From Candidatus Lutibacillus vidarii (GTDB lineage Bacteria > Actinomycetota > Actinomycetes > Actinomycetales > Dermatophilaceae): DNA of 64,000 bases. Below are positions 1 through 8,363 of this stretch, in pieces; position 1 is the first letter of the stretch, and every line of letters begins with the position of its first letter. The stretch lies in the NCBI GenBank assembly GCA_016717165.1, contig JADKGA010000002.1, positions 1,178,001 to 1,242,000 of the forward strand, written 5' to 3'. The position numbers and the translations under genes are program-made. The notes below the pieces were generated by a model. The model saw only the letters and a program-made list of their open reading frames with translations, was not told where the DNA came from and searched no databases.

Positions 1-48
1 TCCCACTGTCCAGGCGCGGTTCGCGCGGCACGTCGGGCCGCCCTCGGG

Positions 49-1086
49 TCAGGACACCACGACGACATCGGGGTGGAAGATCGTCGTCCGGACCCGGACG
101 TCGACCTCCGTCCCGACCTGCGGGGCGGGGACGCCCGGAGGCAGATGGACCATCGACACCTGCATATGCGGCGGTTCGACGAAGGCCGGTCGCATCCCGC
201 TGACGGTGAAGGGTGAACGGATCTTGCCAGCGGCCTCGAGCAGCCCCTCGGCCGCCGCGATGCCCCGCTGCCGCATCGTCGAGGCGGCGCTGGGTGCTTC
301 CAGCCCGATCCCGTGGGCGGTCCCGCCGGAGAGCACCACCACGGTGCCGCCCTGGAGCTGGCGCTGGCGGTACCCGGCGCGGTCACCGCGGGCCACCGGG
401 TGGACGTCGAGGACGTGCGCCCTGACCCGGAAGGCAGTCTCGTCACCCAACCACAGCCGGGTGCCGATCCGGGGGCGGATCACGCGCCCGGGGAACCGGT
501 CGCCGAGCGTGCGCAGCTCCTCAGGGGCCAGGTGCGAGACGAACCACCGGTCGACCGGGATCGAGCGCATCCAGGCGTCGACCTCGTCGACATGCCCGGT
601 CCCCAGGGGTAGGTGGGCGGTCACGCCGAGGAACCGGGGGTCATCGCCCACCGCGTCGACCAGACCGCGAAGCGCCATACGGGACATGCCGTGCCGCATC
701 ATCGAGGTGAGCGCCTCGAGGACGTACCGAGCCGCGGGGTTGCGGCCCTGGAGCTCGGTCAGATCGGAGCGCGAGGTGGCGGTGTGGACGAGGCGTGGGT
801 GCTCGATGACCGCCAGGTCGCGGTGGATCGACGGCCGCCAGGGCTCGAGGACGAGGACATCGCCGGGAAAACGGTCGAGCGCGATCGGGGACTCCACATA
901 GGTCCCGACGGCGGTCATGGCGACCCCGCGCTCGTGGAACATCCGAGCGCACTCCTCAAGGACCAGCCCGAGCCCGAATCCGTAGCCATTGCCCTTGGCC
1001 ACAGGCACGACGCCCTCGGTGCTGCCGACGACACGGTCCTGGTGCGTCCGCCAGCGGGCCGCGTCGACGCGGAGCGTGACCGTCAC
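49..1086 (-). CDS. Alanine racemase-like PLP protein (N-terminal domain type)
   Basis: Fold-type III PLP-binding protein related to the N-terminal barrel of alanine racemases, 345 aa. The motif VPVAKGNGYGFG near residues 28-39 matches the alanine racemase cofactor-lysine motif, so Lys31 is the likely Schiff-base residue. The GTG start at 1086 overlaps the FemX stop codon (GTGA), which implies translational coupling. The frame stays open into femX, but that extension has no family similarity. Pairing with a FemX-type peptidyltransferase suggests a cell-wall role such as supplying or handling a D-amino acid; this is inference, and the substrate cannot be read from the sequence. It may equally be a broader-specificity amino-acid racemase or a non-racemase PLP protein. 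Confidence 0.75.
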   Translation of the reverse strand: MTVTLRVDAARWRTHQDRVVGSTEGVVPVAKGNGYGFGLGLVLEECARMFHERGVAMTAVGTYVESPIALDRFPGDVLVLEPWRPSIHRDLAVIEHPRLVHTATSRSDLTELQGRNPAARYVLEALTSMMRHGMSRMALRGLVDAVGDDPRFLGVTAHLPLGTGHVDEVDAWMRSIPVDRWFVSHLAPEELRTLGDRFPGRVIRPRIGTRLWLGDETAFRVRAHVLDVHPVARGDRAGYRQRQLQGGTVVVLSGGTAHGIGLEAPSAASTMRQRGIAAAEGLLEAAGKIRSPFTVSGMRPAFVEPPHMQVSMVHLPPGVPAPQVGTEVDVRVRTTIFHPDVVVVS

Positions 1087-2228
1087 TCGGTCCCCCTGGC
1101 GCGGCGGCGCATGTACCGGTCGAAGGCGAGGTAGAGGAGCCGGTCGGGGCCGGGCATGGGGTAGTCCCACTCGCCGACGTACTCGACCGCCTCGCCACCG
1201 GTGCCGACCTTGAACCGGATCAGCCCGAGGTGCGGGTCGTCCTCGCTGACGGTCTCGGTGATGCCCCGCAGGTCGTAGACCCGGGCCCCTGCCTCCAGGG
1301 CGTCGCGCATCATCTGCCACTGAATTGCGGTCGACCCCTGGACCTCCCGCTTGGCCGAGGTCGAGGCGCCATACGAGTACCACGCATGGGTGCCGACCCG
1401 GATCCACAGGGTCGCCGCGACGAGGTCACCCTCGTGCCGGGCGAGGTAGAGGCGCATCCGGTCCGGGTCCTCGGCGGTGAGCTCGCGCATCATCAGCTGG
1501 AAGTACGACAACGGCCGCGGCGTGAAGTGGTCGCGTGCTGCGGTCTCGAGATATGTCGTATGGAAAGCCGGAAGGTCCTCGATCGTCCCGCGTTCGACGA
1601 CGACGCCGAGCTTGGCGGCCTTCTTGATATTGCGGCGCCACAGCTGGTTCATCCCGGCGAGCAGGTCGGCCTCGGTCCGTCCGGCCAGCGGCACCTGGAA
1701 GACGAACTGCGGTTGGCCGGTGGCGAAGCCCCCATCGGTCGCGGCCTGGCTGCGGAAACCCAGCCGCTCGAGAGTCCCGACGACCTGCGGTCCGAGGGGC
1801 TCGCTGACGTCGGGGGTCACCTCGGCCAGCCGGGTGACCGCGGGGTCCGCGACGGCGGCCTTGATCGTCTCGGCCCCCCACCGGTTGACCACCACCGTCG
1901 GACCCAGGCGTATGGCGAAGGCGCCCTGAGCCGACAGGTGCGCTCGCAGCGCGGCGAGATACTCGACGATCCGGGCATCGCCCCAGTCCAGCGCCGGTCC
2001 CTCGGGGAGATACGCGAGGAACTTGGCCACCTTGGGCACCTTGCGGTAGAGCACCAGAGCGGCGGCGCGGAGGGTCTCGCCCTCGAACCAACCGACCGAC
2101 TCGCTGCGCCAGTCGGTCTTGACCCGGCCCCAGGCGGGGGTCTGCAGGAAGCTCACCGCCGGCTGAGCCTGCACCCACGCCAGGTGCTCGGCGGCGGAGA
2201 TGGTCCGCACTCGGATCGGGGCGCTCAC
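1083..2228 (-). CDS. FemX/FemAB family aminoacyl-tRNA-dependent peptidoglycan ligase
   Basis: Protein of 381 aa in the FemABX family, which transfers amino acids from aminoacyl-tRNA to the lipid II stem peptide at the cytoplasmic membrane face. The fold is the double GNAT type. Visible family features are the N-terminal SFLQTPAWGRVK segment, the NQLWRRNIKKAAKLGV stretch near residue 195, and the C-terminal FKVGTGGEAVEYVGEWDYP signature. The start is GTG with a GAGGGG ribosome site close upstream. It is the first gene of a two-gene unit with the coupled racemase-like gene. Which residue is added, and whether this organism has an interpeptide bridge at all, is not decidable from the sequence. 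Confidence 0.88.
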   Translation of the reverse strand: MSAPIRVRTISAAEHLAWVQAQPAVSFLQTPAWGRVKTDWRSESVGWFEGETLRAAALVLYRKVPKVAKFLAYLPEGPALDWGDARIVEYLAALRAHLSAQGAFAIRLGPTVVVNRWGAETIKAAVADPAVTRLAEVTPDVSEPLGPQVVGTLERLGFRSQAATDGGFATGQPQFVFQVPLAGRTEADLLAGMNQLWRRNIKKAAKLGVVVERGTIEDLPAFHTTYLETAARDHFTPRPLSYFQLMMRELTAEDPDRMRLYLARHEGDLVAATLWIRVGTHAWYSYGASTSAKREVQGSTAIQWQMMRDALEAGARVYDLRGITETVSEDDPHLGLIRFKVGTGGEAVEYVGEWDYPMPGPDRLLYLAFDRYMRRRARGTE

Positions 2229-2310
2229 AACCCCTCACGCTACCGGACCGGGCCGCCCGGAGTCGGGTCTCGGTGGGGCGCGCTGGGGGTTGCGGTCGGG
2301 TTGAGGCGAG

Positions 2311-2343
2311 GTCGCGGCCGGGTCGCGGCCGGGTCGCGGCCGG
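2311..2343. repeat. 11-bp tandem repeat between divergent genes
   Basis: Three perfect copies of gtcgcggccgg followed by a partial fourth, lying between the divergent femX and ABC-F genes. No function is evident. It lies upstream of both promoters, so copy number could affect spacing. Confidence 0.75.
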
Positions 2344-2451
2344 GTCGCGACGATATCGCGTTGGGTCGCGGCGGCCTCGCCCTGGCACACTGGGGTGGTT
2401 TGCCGTCCGTCGGCCGGTCCCGGGAGGGACGGCCACCGCCAAGGAGTCGTC

Positions 2452-4050
2452 GTGATCACCGCCACCGCCGTCGAGCTGCGCGCCGGCGCGCGTCTGCTGC
2501 TCGACGGGGCGACCTTCCGGGTCGCCGCGGGGGACCGGATCGGCCTGGTCGGACGCAATGGCGCAGGCAAGACCACTTTGACGAAGGTGCTCGCCGGCGA
2601 GGCCCTGCCGGCCGCGGGCGCCGTGACCCGGTCGGGCGAGGTCGGCTACCTCGCTCAGGACCCCCGGACCGGGGACCTCGAGGTGCTCGCGCGGGACCGC
2701 ATCCTCTCCGCCCGCGACCTCGACGTCATCCTCCGCGACCTGCGCGCCACCGAGGCGAAGATGGCCAGCGCCGACGACACGGTGCGGGACAAGGCCATGG
2801 GCAGGTACGCCCGGCTGGACGCCGAGTTCACCGCGCAGGGCGGCTATGCCGCCGAGTCCGAGGCCGCCGCCATCGCCTCCGCGCTGGGCCTGGACGAGCG
2901 GGTTCTCGGGCAGCCGCTGGGCACCCTCTCGGGCGGGCAGCGGCGCCGGGTCGAGCTGTCCCGGATCCTCTTCTCCGGGGCCCAGACCCTGCTGCTCGAC
3001 GAGCCGACGAACCACCTGGACGCGGACTCGGTCGCCTGGCTGCGGGACTACCTCAAGGGGTATGCCGGTGGGCTCGTCGTCATCTCGCACGATGCCGCCC
3101 TGCTCGGCGCCGTCGTCAACAAGGTCTTCCATCTCGACGCCAACCGGGCCGAGCTCGACCTGTACAACGTGGGCTGGTCGACATACCTGGCCCAACGGGA
3201 GACCGACGAAAGGCGCCGCAAGCGGGAGCGAGCCAATGCGCAGAAGAAGGCGGCCGCGCTGCTCGCCCAGGCCGACAAGATGCGCGCGAAGGCGACCAAG
3301 GCGGTCGCGGCGCAGAACATGGCGCGGCGGGCCGAGCGGCTGCTCGCCTCCGTCGAGGGGGACCGGGCACACGACAAGGTCGCCAAGCTGCGCTTCCCCG
3401 ATCCGGCGTCCTGCGGCAAGACGCCGCTGCGGGCCTCGGGGCTGTCCCGCTCGTACGGGTCGCTGGAGGTCTTCACCGATGTCGACCTCGCCATCGACCG
3501 GGGGTCGCGCGTCGTCGTCCTCGGGCTCAACGGCGCGGGCAAGACCACCCTGCTGCGGATCCTCGGGGGGATCGACCCGCCAGACACCGGCGCCGTCGAG
3601 CCCGGGCATGGCCTCAAGCTCGGCTACTACGCGCAGGAGCACGAGAACCTCGACATCGAGCGGACCGTCCTGGAGAACATGTTGACTGCCGCTCCGAACC
3701 TCGGCGAGACCGATGTCCGCAAGGTGCTCGGCTCCTTCCTGTTCACGGGGGACGATGTCGACAAGCCGGCCTCGGTGCTCTCCGGGGGAGAGAAGACCCG
3801 GCTGTCGCTGGCCACCCTCGTCGTCTCGGCGGCCAACGTCCTGCTCCTCGACGAGCCGACGAACAACCTCGACCCGGCCTCGCGGCTGGAGATTCTGTCC
3901 GCCTTGCGGCAGTACCGGGGGGCGGTCGTCCTGGTGACCCACGACGAAGGGGCCGTCGAGGCGCTCCAGCCGGAGCGGGTGCTGCTGCTGCCGGATGGCG
4001 TCGAGGACCTGTGGAGCGCCGAGTACGTCGACCTGGTGTCCCTGGCGTAG
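2452..4050 (+). CDS. ABC-F family ATPase (ribosome-associated type)
   Basis: Soluble tandem-ATPase protein of 532 aa without membrane segments, as in the ABC-F family that acts on the ribosome (translation factor or antibiotic protection). Domain 1 has Walker A GRNGAGKTTL, signature LSGGQRRRVEL and Walker B LLLDEPTNHLD. A charged Lys/Arg/Ala-rich linker follows (around residues 245-310). Domain 2 has GLNGAGKTTLL, LSGGEKTRLSLA and LLLDEPTNNLD. The GTG start was chosen because AAGGAG lies six bases upstream (2441-2446); the frame runs further upstream without similarity. It stands alone in its transcription unit. The subtype (EttA-, Uup- or resistance-like) cannot be settled by eye. Confidence 0.92.
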   Translation: MITATAVELRAGARLLLDGATFRVAAGDRIGLVGRNGAGKTTLTKVLAGEALPAAGAVTRSGEVGYLAQDPRTGDLEVLARDRILSARDLDVILRDLRATEAKMASADDTVRDKAMGRYARLDAEFTAQGGYAAESEAAAIASALGLDERVLGQPLGTLSGGQRRRVELSRILFSGAQTLLLDEPTNHLDADSVAWLRDYLKGYAGGLVVISHDAALLGAVVNKVFHLDANRAELDLYNVGWSTYLAQRETDERRRKRERANAQKKAAALLAQADKMRAKATKAVAAQNMARRAERLLASVEGDRAHDKVAKLRFPDPASCGKTPLRASGLSRSYGSLEVFTDVDLAIDRGSRVVVLGLNGAGKTTLLRILGGIDPPDTGAVEPGHGLKLGYYAQEHENLDIERTVLENMLTAAPNLGETDVRKVLGSFLFTGDDVDKPASVLSGGEKTRLSLATLVVSAANVLLLDEPTNNLDPASRLEILSALRQYRGAVVLVTHDEGAVEALQPERVLLLPDGVEDLWSAEYVDLVSLA

Positions 4051-4064
4051 CGGTCCTCCGGCGA

Positions 4065-4110
4065 CCGCGCGCTGGCCCTCGGCATACCCGCGCGCTTGCC
4101 CTCGGCATAC
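4065..4110. repeat. 23-bp tandem repeat, two copies
   Basis: Two 23-bp units differing at one base, with a partial third to about 4117, immediately after the ABC-F stop codon. Each unit contains the heptamer ggcatac that is over-represented across the window. No coding or regulatory role is evident. Confidence 0.7.
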
Positions 4111-4159
4111 CCGCGCTCCTGGCCGCGATGACCGCGCTTTGCCCGACGACATCCGGCTC

Positions 4160-4222
4160 GTGGACCTCGCTGGCGCTTATGGCACGTAGCGCGATGCCAT
4201 GAGCCGCCGTGCGGTCCATGAG
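4160..4222 (-). repeat. Palindromic repeat family A, inverted diverged copy
   Basis: Read on the minus strand this matches the elements at 5381-5447 and 5589-5654, sharing ctcatgga, then ggcatcgcgcta, then gtgcca, agcg and gtccac in the same order. Nested complementary blocks (tggca/tgcca, gcgct/agcg) let it fold. It sits before the nuclease-like gene; the other two copies sit after it. Confidence 0.65.
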
Positions 4223-4254
4223 CAGCGCTCCGCACGCCCGCACCGAGGACGGGG

Positions 4255-4263
4255 TTATCCACA
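4255..4263 (+). promoter_or_regulatory. DnaA-box-like nonamer
   Basis: TTATCCACA, identical to the bacterial DnaA-box consensus, lies 35 bp before the chosen start of the nuclease-like gene. A single box may bind DnaA or be coincidental. Confidence 0.35.
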
Positions 4264-4297
4264 GGGCGTCCGTTGGGTGATGCGGGGACCAGCCCGA

Positions 4298-5293
4298 ATG
4301 ACCGACCATCGGCATATGGACGACCTTGCGGTGACGGCCCCGGCCTCCCCAATGCTGGCGGACGTTGGCGTGCTCGCGGATGAGTGGGGGCTGTTCTGCG
4401 CCGCCGACGCCCGCCACGCAGGGGTGGGGCCGGCGCGGCTGGCCGGCTTGGTCGGCTCCGGTGCGGTGACTTCGGTATGGCGCGGCTGGTATGCCGTGGG
4501 TGCGCCCGAGAGCCGGGAGCGGCTGCATCTGCTGCGGGCCCTGGCGGCGCAGCGCTCGATGCGGGTGCCCACGACACTGAGCCACTACTCGGAGCTGGCG
4601 CGGCTCGGGCTCCCGCTCTACCGGGCCAACCTCGACCACGTCCACCTGGCGATGACAACGGGTGATGGCTGGCCCCGGTCGCGCGGGTCCCTGCGTCTGC
4701 ACCCGGTGCCCGCGGGCGCTCTGACACCCGAGGGCCGGGTCCCGGTGGCGATGGCGGTGGCGGCGACGGGCCTGGTGTGCGGCCCGCTCGACGCGCTGAT
4801 CGCGGCCGATGCGGCCTTGCGCCTCGAGCTGGTCGCCCGTGGCGAGCTCGCCGAGGCGGCCGAGCTGCTGCGAGGGCACCCGGGGTCGGCGCTGCTCGGC
4901 CCCTTCCTGGCCATCGCCGACGGCCGGTCGCAGTCGGTCGGCGAAACCCGGTTGCGGCACGCCTTCCACCTCATGCGACTGCCGGTCATCCCGCAGGCCA
5001 AGATCGTCGGTCGGGGGTTCACCGCCTATGTCGACCTGCTCGTCGAGGGCGAGATGGTCGTCGCCGAGTTCGACGGGCTGGTCAAGTACGGCCGGTCCCA
5101 CGACTCGGTCGACGGCTGGCGCTCGGGGCGCTCCGAGCTGGTGGCCGAGAAGCTCCGCGAGGACGCCCTGCGCGATCTCGGGTACGAGGTGGTCCGGGTG
5201 ACCTGGTCCGAGCTGGCCGACCCCCGAGGGATCGCCGTTCGGGTCGGAGCGGCGCTGACCCGGTCTCGGGCTCGTCGGCGCCGTCCCTCCTGA
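4298..5293 (+). CDS. AbiEi-like N-terminus with DUF559 (Vsr/PD-(D/E)XK-like) C-terminus
   Basis: Protein of about 331 aa of a type common in actinobacteria. The N-terminal half resembles the winged-helix AbiEi antitoxin domain (segment GLFCAADARHAGVGPARLAGLV then VWRGWYAVG). The C-terminal part resembles the DUF559 endonuclease-like fold: YVDLLVEGEMVVAEFDG, then KLREDALRDLGYEVVRVTW, the usual D..E.DG...K..D..R...G pattern. No AbiEii toxin gene is adjacent, so a toxin-antitoxin role is unsupported; DNA cleavage or repair is an inference from the fold. Two in-frame ATGs (4298, 4316) are possible and neither has a clear ribosome site. Family A palindromic repeats lie on both sides, which may mark past mobility. 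Confidence 0.7.
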   Translation: MTDHRHMDDLAVTAPASPMLADVGVLADEWGLFCAADARHAGVGPARLAGLVGSGAVTSVWRGWYAVGAPESRERLHLLRALAAQRSMRVPTTLSHYSELARLGLPLYRANLDHVHLAMTTGDGWPRSRGSLRLHPVPAGALTPEGRVPVAMAVAATGLVCGPLDALIAADAALRLELVARGELAEAAELLRGHPGSALLGPFLAIADGRSQSVGETRLRHAFHLMRLPVIPQAKIVGRGFTAYVDLLVEGEMVVAEFDGLVKYGRSHDSVDGWRSGRSELVAEKLREDALRDLGYEVVRVTWSELADPRGIAVRVGAALTRSRARRRRPS

Positions 5294-5314
5294 CCTCCTG
5301 CGGTTCATAGCGTG

Positions 5315-5447
5315 GCGGCGTGCACGTCGGACGCCGGCCCCGTGACGCCAGGTCTGAAGGCGTGGTGGCGTCGATCGCGCGTGGCTCATGGACTCTGTGG
5401 GCGCTGATGGCATCGCGCTAGGTGCCAAGAGCGTGCTCAAAGTCCAC
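5315..5447 (+). repeat. Repeat family A, first direct copy with extended left flank
   Basis: The core is 5381-5447. It begins gtggctcatggact, contains gatggcatcgcgctaggtgc and ends agtccac. It is an imperfect palindrome: ggact/agtcc outside, gcgct/agcg and tggca/tgcca inside. The homology with the next copy extends about 65 bp further left, so the whole unit is about 130 bp. A short open frame through it is spurious. Confidence 0.85.
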
Positions 5448-5523
5448 AAGCGCCGGGGGCGTCGAGGGGGAAGGCGCTGGGAACACCCTCGGGCACTGGG
5501 GTGCGCGTGCTTCGCGACGCGGG

Positions 5524-5654
5524 GGCGTCAATTCGGACGCCGACCCGTGAGCGCCAGGTCTCGAGCCTGGAGGTGGCGTCGATCGGTCGTGGCTCATGGA
5601 CTCCGTGGGCGCTGATGGCATCGCGCTAGGTGCCAAGAGCGTGCTCAGAGTCCA
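5524..5654 (+). repeat. Repeat family A, second direct copy
   Basis: Second copy of the same unit, offset by 208 bp, nearly identical in the core (5589-5654) and more diverged in the left flank. Together the copies occupy most of the 527-bp gap between the nuclease-like gene and trpB2. I see no gene or promoter in that gap. Confidence 0.85.
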
Positions 5655-5680
5655 GGAGCACTCGTCCCCAGGGCGCAGGG

Positions 5681-5790
5681 ACCGAGAGCGCAGGGCACCG
5701 AGAGCGCAGGGCTCCGAGGGCGCCGAGGCCCGAGAGCGGCGGGGACCGAGAGCGCCAATGCCCAGAGAGCGCACGGCCCAGAGAATGCCG
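5681..5790. repeat. Degenerate ~16-bp repeats around CCGAGAGCG
   Basis: Five to seven imperfect units built on ccgagagcg with gcaggg or similar between them, immediately downstream of trpB2. The rest of the gap to 5820 holds nothing recognisable. Confidence 0.55.
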
Positions 5791-5820
5791 CCGCTCCGTT
5801 CCCTGAGAGCGGCCGAACCC

Positions 5821-7203
5821 TCAGCTGGGGATGGCGGGGAGCTTGGTCAGCGCCTCGCGAACCGACTCCTGGACCTCGTGGTCGGCATACGTCCGGTCCT
5901 GCATGCCCCCGGCAAGGTATGCCGCATAGGCGGGCAGGTCGAGGTGGCCGTGACCGGAGAGTCCGACGACGATGACCTTCGCCTCCCCGGACTCGGCGCA
6001 CCGCCGGGCCTCGGCGACGACCTCGGCCAGGGCGTGGGTCGACTCCGGCGCGGGGAGGATGCCTTCGGTCCGGGAGAAGAGCACCCCGGCGGCGAAGCAG
6101 TCGGTCTGCGTCATGGCGACCGCCTCCATGAGCCCCGACTCGTAGATGTGCGACACCAGCGGGCTCATCCCGTGGTACCGCAACCCGCCGGCGTGGATCG
6201 GGTCCGGCATGAAGTCATGGCCAAGGGTGTGCATCTTCATCAGCGGGGTCATCCCGGCGGTGTCGCCGAAGTCGTAGGCGTAGACGCCCTGCGTCAGAGA
6301 CGGGCACGACGCTGGCTCGGCGCCGCGGATCACCGGCGACATCCGGCCCGCGAGCTTCTCCCGGAGGAAGGGGAAGGCCAGGCCGCCGAAGTTCGACCCG
6401 CCACCGGTGCACGCGATGACGACATCTGCCGTCTCGCCGACCTTCGCCAGCTGGAGCAGTGTCTCCTCGCCGACGATCGTCTGGTGGAGCAGCACGTGGT
6501 TGAGGACCGAACCGAGGGCGTAGTGCGCGTTGGGGTCCTGGGCGGCCACCTCGACCGCCTCGGAGATCGCGATGCCGAGCGACCCGGGGGAGTCCGGGTG
6601 CTCGGCGAGGATCGCCCGCCCGGCCGCTGTGAGCTCGGAGGGCGAGGGGTGGATCGTCCCGCCGAAGGTCTCGATCATCATCTTCCGGTACGGCTTGCCG
6701 TCATACGAGGTCCGAACCTGCCACACCTCGCACTCCAGGCCGTACTGCGCACACGCAAAGGCCAGCGACGTGCCCCACTGCCCGGCCCCGGTCTCGGTGG
6801 TGAGCCTCGTGATGCCCTCCGCCTTGTTGTAGAAGGCCTGGGGCACGGAGGTGTTCGGCTTGTGTGAGCCGGCGGGGGAGACGCCCTCGTACTTGTAGTA
6901 GATCCGCGCGGGGGTCCCGAGAGCCCTTTCCAGGTTGTACGCACGATAAAGAGGCGACGGCCGCCACAGCTTGTAGACGTCGAGGACCTCCTCCGGGATG
7001 TCCACGTACTGCTCGGCCGACATCTCCTGCGCGATCAGCGCCATCGGGAACAGCGGCGTGAGGTCGTCCGGCGTGACCGGCTGCCCCGTGCCTGGGTGCA
7101 GGTACGGCGGCGGGGGCGTGGGCAGGTCGTGCAGCACGTTGTACCACCGCGTGGGCAGCTCGGACTCGTCGAGGACGATCTTGTGCTGGCGGGCGGTGCT
7201 CAT
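5821..7203 (-). CDS. TrpB2-type tryptophan synthase beta chain-like protein
   Basis: PLP enzyme of 460 aa in the TrpB2 branch, which is longer at the N-terminus than canonical TrpB and usually lies away from trpA. The predicted reaction is beta-replacement giving tryptophan from indole and serine. The cofactor lysine is Lys115 in EGVSPAGSHKPNTS; the glycine-rich phosphate site is VIACTGGGSNFGG; the C-terminus carries GLSGHGHLDL. No trpA or other trp gene is nearby, so salvage of indole or phosphoserine use is possible (inference). The ATG at 7203 has AAGGAG just upstream; the frame continues far upstream over another gene and that part is not real. Confidence 0.9.
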   Translation of the reverse strand: MSTARQHKIVLDESELPTRWYNVLHDLPTPPPPYLHPGTGQPVTPDDLTPLFPMALIAQEMSAEQYVDIPEEVLDVYKLWRPSPLYRAYNLERALGTPARIYYKYEGVSPAGSHKPNTSVPQAFYNKAEGITRLTTETGAGQWGTSLAFACAQYGLECEVWQVRTSYDGKPYRKMMIETFGGTIHPSPSELTAAGRAILAEHPDSPGSLGIAISEAVEVAAQDPNAHYALGSVLNHVLLHQTIVGEETLLQLAKVGETADVVIACTGGGSNFGGLAFPFLREKLAGRMSPVIRGAEPASCPSLTQGVYAYDFGDTAGMTPLMKMHTLGHDFMPDPIHAGGLRYHGMSPLVSHIYESGLMEAVAMTQTDCFAAGVLFSRTEGILPAPESTHALAEVVAEARRCAESGEAKVIVVGLSGHGHLDLPAYAAYLAGGMQDRTYADHEVQESVREALTKLPAIPS

Positions 7204-7406
7204 GACCTGCTCCTTCTCGGGGTGGGCGATGCGGCTCCATCTTGGCGGCTCGGGGCGGACAACCCAAGCGCCGGTCCGGCCTGTGGTCGGGTCCACGACG
7301 GGGGTAGGCCGGCGAGCCCTTCCGGCGAGCCGTGCCGGTGCGCCGAGACCACCAGGTATGACGGTGAGCCCCGACACGCAACGCCGACCGGACCTCCTGA
7401 CCGGAC

Positions 7407-7412
7407 TAGCCT
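7407..7412 (+). promoter_or_regulatory. -10 element of the enoyl-CoA hydratase gene
   Basis: TAGCCT followed by seven bases and the ATG at 7420, an arrangement that gives a leaderless mRNA. No ribosome site precedes the start. Confidence 0.55.
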
Positions 7413-7419
7413 GCCGAGC

Positions 7420-8202
7420 ATGAGCACCCGACTGCACCCGCACCTGCGCGCCGAGACCTCCGGACCGGTCCACACCCTCACCCTGGACAACCCGGAGGCG
7501 CTCAACGCCCAGGCTCCGTCGCTCTGGCTGGCGCTGGCCCAGGCCGCCCGGGAGGTGCCCGACACGGTCCGGGTGGTCGTCCTCGCGGCCGAGGGTGGGT
7601 CCTTCTCGGCCGGCCTCAACCGGGCGATGTTCACCCCGGCCGGGATGCCCGGGGAGCCGCCGGTGCTCGCCATGGCGGCAGGCGACCCGGATGCCTTCCG
7701 CGCCGAGATCGCTCGGTACCAGGAGGGCTTCACCGCCTGGCGCACCCTGCCCGCCATCGTCGTCGCTGCGGTCCAGGGCCACGCCATCGGGGCCGGTTTC
7801 CAGCTCGCTCTCGGCGCCGACCTGCGGATCGTCACCGAGGACGTCTCGTTCGCGATGAAGGAGCCGTCGCTGGGGATGGTTCCCGACCTCGGCGGCACGC
7901 GTCGCCTCGTCGAGATCGTGGGGCCGGCCCGGGCGCTCGACATCTGCGGCACGACCCGCGCCATCGGCGCCGCCGAGGCGCTCGCGATCGGGCTGACCCA
8001 GCGGGTCGTCCCCACCGCCGAGCTCACCACCGCGACGGCGGAGTATGTCGCCGCCCTGCTCAAGGCCGAGCCGGGAGCGCTGCGCGAGCTCAAGCCCCTG
8101 CTGCGGGATGCAGCCGACCGGTCGCCGGCCGACCAGCTCCTCGCCGAGGCGGCCGCCCAGCAGCGTCTGCTCTCCAGGCTCGTCGGGGGCTCGCCGCGGT
8201 AG
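7420..8202 (+). CDS. Enoyl-CoA hydratase/isomerase family protein
   Basis: Crotonase-fold protein of 260 aa. Family marks are VHTLTLDNPEALNAQ near the N-terminus, the oxyanion-hole stretch GHAIGAGFQLALGADLRIV around residues 125-143, and KEPSLGMVPDLGGTRRLVEIVG after it. Such proteins hydrate or isomerise enoyl-CoA thioesters in fatty-acid or amino-acid breakdown. The position after GTRRL suits an active hydratase, but substrate chain length cannot be predicted. It is transcribed divergently from trpB2 across a 216-bp region and stands alone. Confidence 0.87.
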   Translation: MSTRLHPHLRAETSGPVHTLTLDNPEALNAQAPSLWLALAQAAREVPDTVRVVVLAAEGGSFSAGLNRAMFTPAGMPGEPPVLAMAAGDPDAFRAEIARYQEGFTAWRTLPAIVVAAVQGHAIGAGFQLALGADLRIVTEDVSFAMKEPSLGMVPDLGGTRRLVEIVGPARALDICGTTRAIGAAEALAIGLTQRVVPTAELTTATAEYVAALLKAEPGALRELKPLLRDAADRSPADQLLAEAAAQQRLLSRLVGGSPR

Positions 8203-8363
8203 CCGGCCGACGCGCCGAGGCGGGCGAGGTGGTCGGCGGGGCCTGGCACACCCTCGCCCTGCCACGCCGCCCTCGCTGCCGACGCTGCCGAAGCGGACGA
8301 CCCGGGAATGGCCGGGGACGGCATACCGTTGCCGCACCAGGCGAGAGCGGGAGGTGAGTCGAG

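Noticed and set aside
1230..4202. A 990-codon plus-strand open frame and a 908-codon minus-strand frame across femX and the ABC-F gene
   Set aside because: They are Arg/Gly/Pro-rich antisense or out-of-frame readings of real genes with no family motifs; high-GC DNA gives such frames by default.
4298..5293. A complete AbiE toxin-antitoxin pair
   Set aside because: Only an AbiEi-like N-terminal domain is seen; no AbiEii nucleotidyltransferase toxin is adjacent.
5388..5615. Short frames beginning MDSVGADGIALGAKSVL, present twice
   Set aside because: They lie inside a palindromic noncoding repeat; the similar peptides reflect the DNA repeat, not a gene family.
7204..8337. A 378-codon N-terminal extension of trpB2
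   Set aside because: A ribosome site precedes the ATG at 7203, and the extension lies antisense to a genuine hydratase gene.
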